Shown: in pieces, positions 62,183 through 64,000 of the stretch | How the letters are laid out: every line of letters starts with the position of its first letter | Numbering within the stretch: position 1 is the stretch's first letter | Source of the DNA: Spiribacter salilacus | Lineage (GTDB): Bacteria > Pseudomonadota > Gammaproteobacteria > Nitrococcales > Nitrococcaceae | Reading direction: 5' to 3' | Length of the DNA: 64,000 nt | Assembly: GCF_009649225.1 (NCBI RefSeq) | Contig: NZ_WJPP01000004.1 | Coordinates: forward strand, 248,001 to 312,000 | Notes under the pieces: model-generated | What the model was told of the DNA's origin: nothing | Database searches by the model: none | What the model saw: the letters and a program-made list of their open reading frames with translations, nothing else | Position numbers and translations under genes: made by a program

Positions 62183-63580
62183 TTAGCTGACTCGGTTGTA
62201 CCCATTGAGGGCGGCCACTCGATAGCCTTCAGCCATGGTGGGGTAGTTGAACGTGGTATTCATAAAATAACGCAGTGTGTTGCCCGGTGCCGGTTGCGCC
62301 ATAATCGCCTGGCCGATATGCACAATTTCTGCCGCCTGGTCACCAAAACAGTGGATGCCCAACAGTTCGAGTGTTTCGGTATGAAATAGCAACTTAAGCA
62401 TTCCCACCGTTTGCCCTGAAATCTGTGCTCTGGCCAAGTCTTTAAAAAAGGCATGGCCTACCTCGTAGGGTACTTTCGCTTCGGTGAGCTCCTGTTCAGT
62501 TCGGCCGACAGAGCTAATTTCTGGAATGGTATAAATGCCGGTGGGTACATCATGCGCCAGTCGGTAATCGCAAGTCCCTTCTAAAATGTGGGTGGCGGCG
62601 TAGCGCCCCTGATCATAGGCGGCGCTCGCAAGGCTGGGGTATCCAATGACATCTCCAATCGCATAAATATGCGGCTGAGCCGTTTGAAAATGTTCATTCA
62701 CTTTTACTTGCCCACGACCATCGGCCTGAAGGTCGATAGCGGCTAAATTTAGAGCATCGGTGTTACCTGTGCGGCCATTCGCCCATAAGAGCAAATCTGC
62801 GCGAATACGTTTTCCAGAGGCCAGTTCAAGCGTGACCGACTCATTATCGGCCTCGATTTTGGTGTACTCCTCACGATGCCGGATTAACACCCCATGCTCG
62901 CGCAAGTGGTAAGACAAGGCATCGGAGATTTCGTCATCCAAAAAAGCCAGCATTCGATCCCGTGTATTGATTAAATCAACCTTCACGCCAAGCCCGCGAA
63001 AGATGGAGGCATACTCACTGCCAATAACGCCCGCTCCATAAATAATGATGTTACGAGGCGTATGATCAATGCCTAAAATTTGATCGCTATCGCAGATGCG
63101 CGGATGGCTAAAATCCACATCGCTAGGGCGGTAAGGGCGTGAGCCTGTTGCCAGCACAAAATGTTGAGCGGTGATTTGCGTGTGCTCGCCATCTGGCATG
63201 ATCAGCTCGATGGTATTGGGATCGATAAACCGCGCTTCACCACGTAAGACGGGTACATCATTGCGCAAGTAAAAACGGCTGCGCAGTCCGACTTGTTGGT
63301 CAATGACCTGTGCAGCGTGATTTAAAAGCGTGGGGAAGCCTAAATGCCTTGGCTCGCCGGCTTCGCGAAAAAGCGCGGAGCTGTTGTATTCCATTAACCG
63401 TCTAACATTATGACGAAGTGCCTTAGAAGGAATGGTGCCCCAGTGGGTGCAGCCGCCGCCGACTTTTTGGTGCCGTTCGATCATCGCAACAGACCGGCCA
63501 CCCTTGGCCAGTTTCATGGCGGTACCCTCTCCGCCCGGGCCGCTGCCAAGCACAATTGCATCGTAATGTTGTTGGGTCAT
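62183..63580 (-). CDS. sthA: Soluble pyridine nucleotide transhydrogenase SthA
   Basis: FAD-dependent disulfide-oxidoreductase-like enzyme of 465 residues that passes hydride between NADPH and NAD. FAD motif [34 protein letters not shown] (only one Cys, so no redox disulfide, as is typical of SthA), NAD motif [17 protein letters not shown], and [24 protein letters not shown]-terminal dimer domain follows. It balances NADPH from catabolism. Divergent (66-base spacer) from glcB. Confidence 0.95.
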   Translation of the reverse strand: MTQQHYDAIVLGSGPGGEGTAMKLAKGGRSVAMIERHQKVGGGCTHWGTIPSKALRHNVRRLMEYNSSALFREAGEPRHLGFPTLLNHAAQVIDQQVGLRSRFYLRNDVPVLRGEARFIDPNTIELIMPDGEHTQITAQHFVLATGSRPYRPSDVDFSHPRICDSDQILGIDHTPRNIIIYGAGVIGSEYASIFRGLGVKVDLINTRDRMLAFLDDEISDALSYHLREHGVLIRHREEYTKIEADNESVTLELASGKRIRADLLLWANGRTGNTDALNLAAIDLQADGRGQVKVNEHFQTAQPHIYAIGDVIGYPSLASAAYDQGRYAATHILEGTCDYRLAHDVPTGIYTIPEISSVGRTEQELTEAKVPYEVGHAFFKDLARAQISGQTVGMLKLLFHTETLELLGIHCFGDQAAEIVHIGQAIMAQPAPGNTLRYFMNTTFNYPTMAEGYRVAALNGYNRVS

Positions 63581-63646
63581 TCATTGCTCCTAGTCGCCCC
63601 GTGGTTTATTTTACCGCAGCTGTTAAAGAATAAGGACCAAAGCAAT

Positions 63647-64000
63647 ATGACCAAGCGTGTAGAAGTGGCAGGGCTGAAAGTAGCCGAGCCACTGCATGAA
63701 TTAATCACCACACAAGCGATTCCTGGCACGGGTGTGTCCCCAGACCAGTTTTGGCAAGGATTGGCTGAGATTGTGGCTGAGCTAGGGCCGCGTAACAAAG
63801 CGCTATTGGCTGAGCGTGATGCGCTACAAGCAAAGATCGATCAATGGCATCGTGATAACCCCGGTCGTCATGCAGACCCCGCTTACCGAGCATTTTTAGA
63901 AGAAATCGGTTATCTGCTGCCGTCTGTTGAAGATTTTAAAGTCAGTACGGCGCAAGTCGATCCAGAAATTGGCGCTGTGGCTGGTCCGCAGCTCGTGGTG
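63647..64000 (+). CDS. glcB: Malate synthase G (GlcB), 3' end outside window
   Basis: First 118 codons of malate synthase G, which condenses glyoxylate and acetyl-CoA to malate. VLPGTG-like TQAIPGTGVSPDQFWQG, LGPRNKALLAERDALQAKIDQWH and AYRAFLEEIGYLLPSVEDFKV, followed by AGPQLVV at the window end, match the family N-terminus. AAGGA is 11 bases before ATG 63647. Points to glyoxylate or glycolate use. The spacer with sthA shows no obvious operator. Confidence 0.93.
   Translation, partial: MTKRVEVAGLKVAEPLHELITTQAIPGTGVSPDQFWQGLAEIVAELGPRNKALLAERDALQAKIDQWHRDNPGRHADPAYRAFLEEIGYLLPSVEDFKVSTAQVDPEIGAVAGPQLVV

Noticed and set aside
1-64000. Prophage, transposon, CRISPR array, tRNA or rRNA
   Set aside because: Every part of the window is covered by recognisable chromosomal genes; no integrase, transposase, repeat-spacer pattern or cloverleaf sequence was seen in the short spacers.

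Overview
The window is a gene-dense, moderately GC-rich chromosomal segment from a Gram-negative bacterium, most likely a marine or halophilic gammaproteobacterium. The clues are EctA and EctC (ectoine), a bacterial voltage-gated sodium channel, a TRAP permease, an outer-membrane porin, UbiG, ProQ, TmcA, SthA, GlcB and an E. coli-type LexA box. No tRNA, rRNA, CRISPR array, insertion sequence or prophage is visible. No stretch longer than about 160 bases lacks a gene, and many neighbours overlap by 1-44 bases, so transcription is mostly in operons. The base and codon character looks even, which suggests core chromosome rather than a recent island.

Layout. 1-4329 (+): end of a fused TRAP permease, dsbB and a YoaA-type helicase. 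4342-5302 (-): ectA and ectC with no ectB between them. 5339-11759 (+): MFS transporter, tsaB, a Zur/Fur regulator, ubiG, an M23 peptidase, an Fe-S photolyase and a BacNav channel, ended by an intrinsic terminator that may also end a small RNA. 11868-17545 (-): the four-gene ligase-associated DNA repair operon (MBL exonuclease, ATP ligase, Lhr-type helicase, PdeM). 17580-22018: SDR, M20 peptidase, DASS transporter, ProQ.

22087-31078 is the most intriguing part. A small uncharacterised protein and a uracil-DNA glycosylase-like protein lead into a cluster of a creatininase-family hydrolase, a GTP cyclohydrolase II fused to a degenerate RibB domain, a RibD-C-type reductase, a YbhN-type membrane protein, a methyltransferase, a glycosyltransferase, a pterin-synthase-fold protein with altered active-site residues, a medium-chain dehydrogenase, a CDP-alcohol phosphatidyltransferase and a YceI protein. 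Together they look like an undescribed pathway from GTP to a reduced, methylated, glycosylated and perhaps membrane-linked pteridine- or pyrimidine-type product.

31071-34480: RssA-like patatin, a plant/cyanobacterial-type phosphoribulokinase homologue, RraA, Hsp15 and a GlcG/HbpS protein. 34499-43513 (-): ABC exporter, tmcA and a double-length UvrA of about 1780 residues. 43591-47107 (-): porin, recQ, OmpA-like protein. 47152-52708 (-): the lexA-imuA-imuB-dnaE2 SOS mutagenesis operon with a LexA box next to the lexA start and a divergent relA. 52770-59664 (+): relA, a secreted nuclease-like protein, a small periplasmic protein, a diguanylate cyclase and ppx. 59639-63580 (-): ppk1, a thioesterase and sthA. 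The window ends in the start of malate synthase G. Stress handling (DNA repair, ppGpp, polyphosphate, osmolytes) is a recurring theme.
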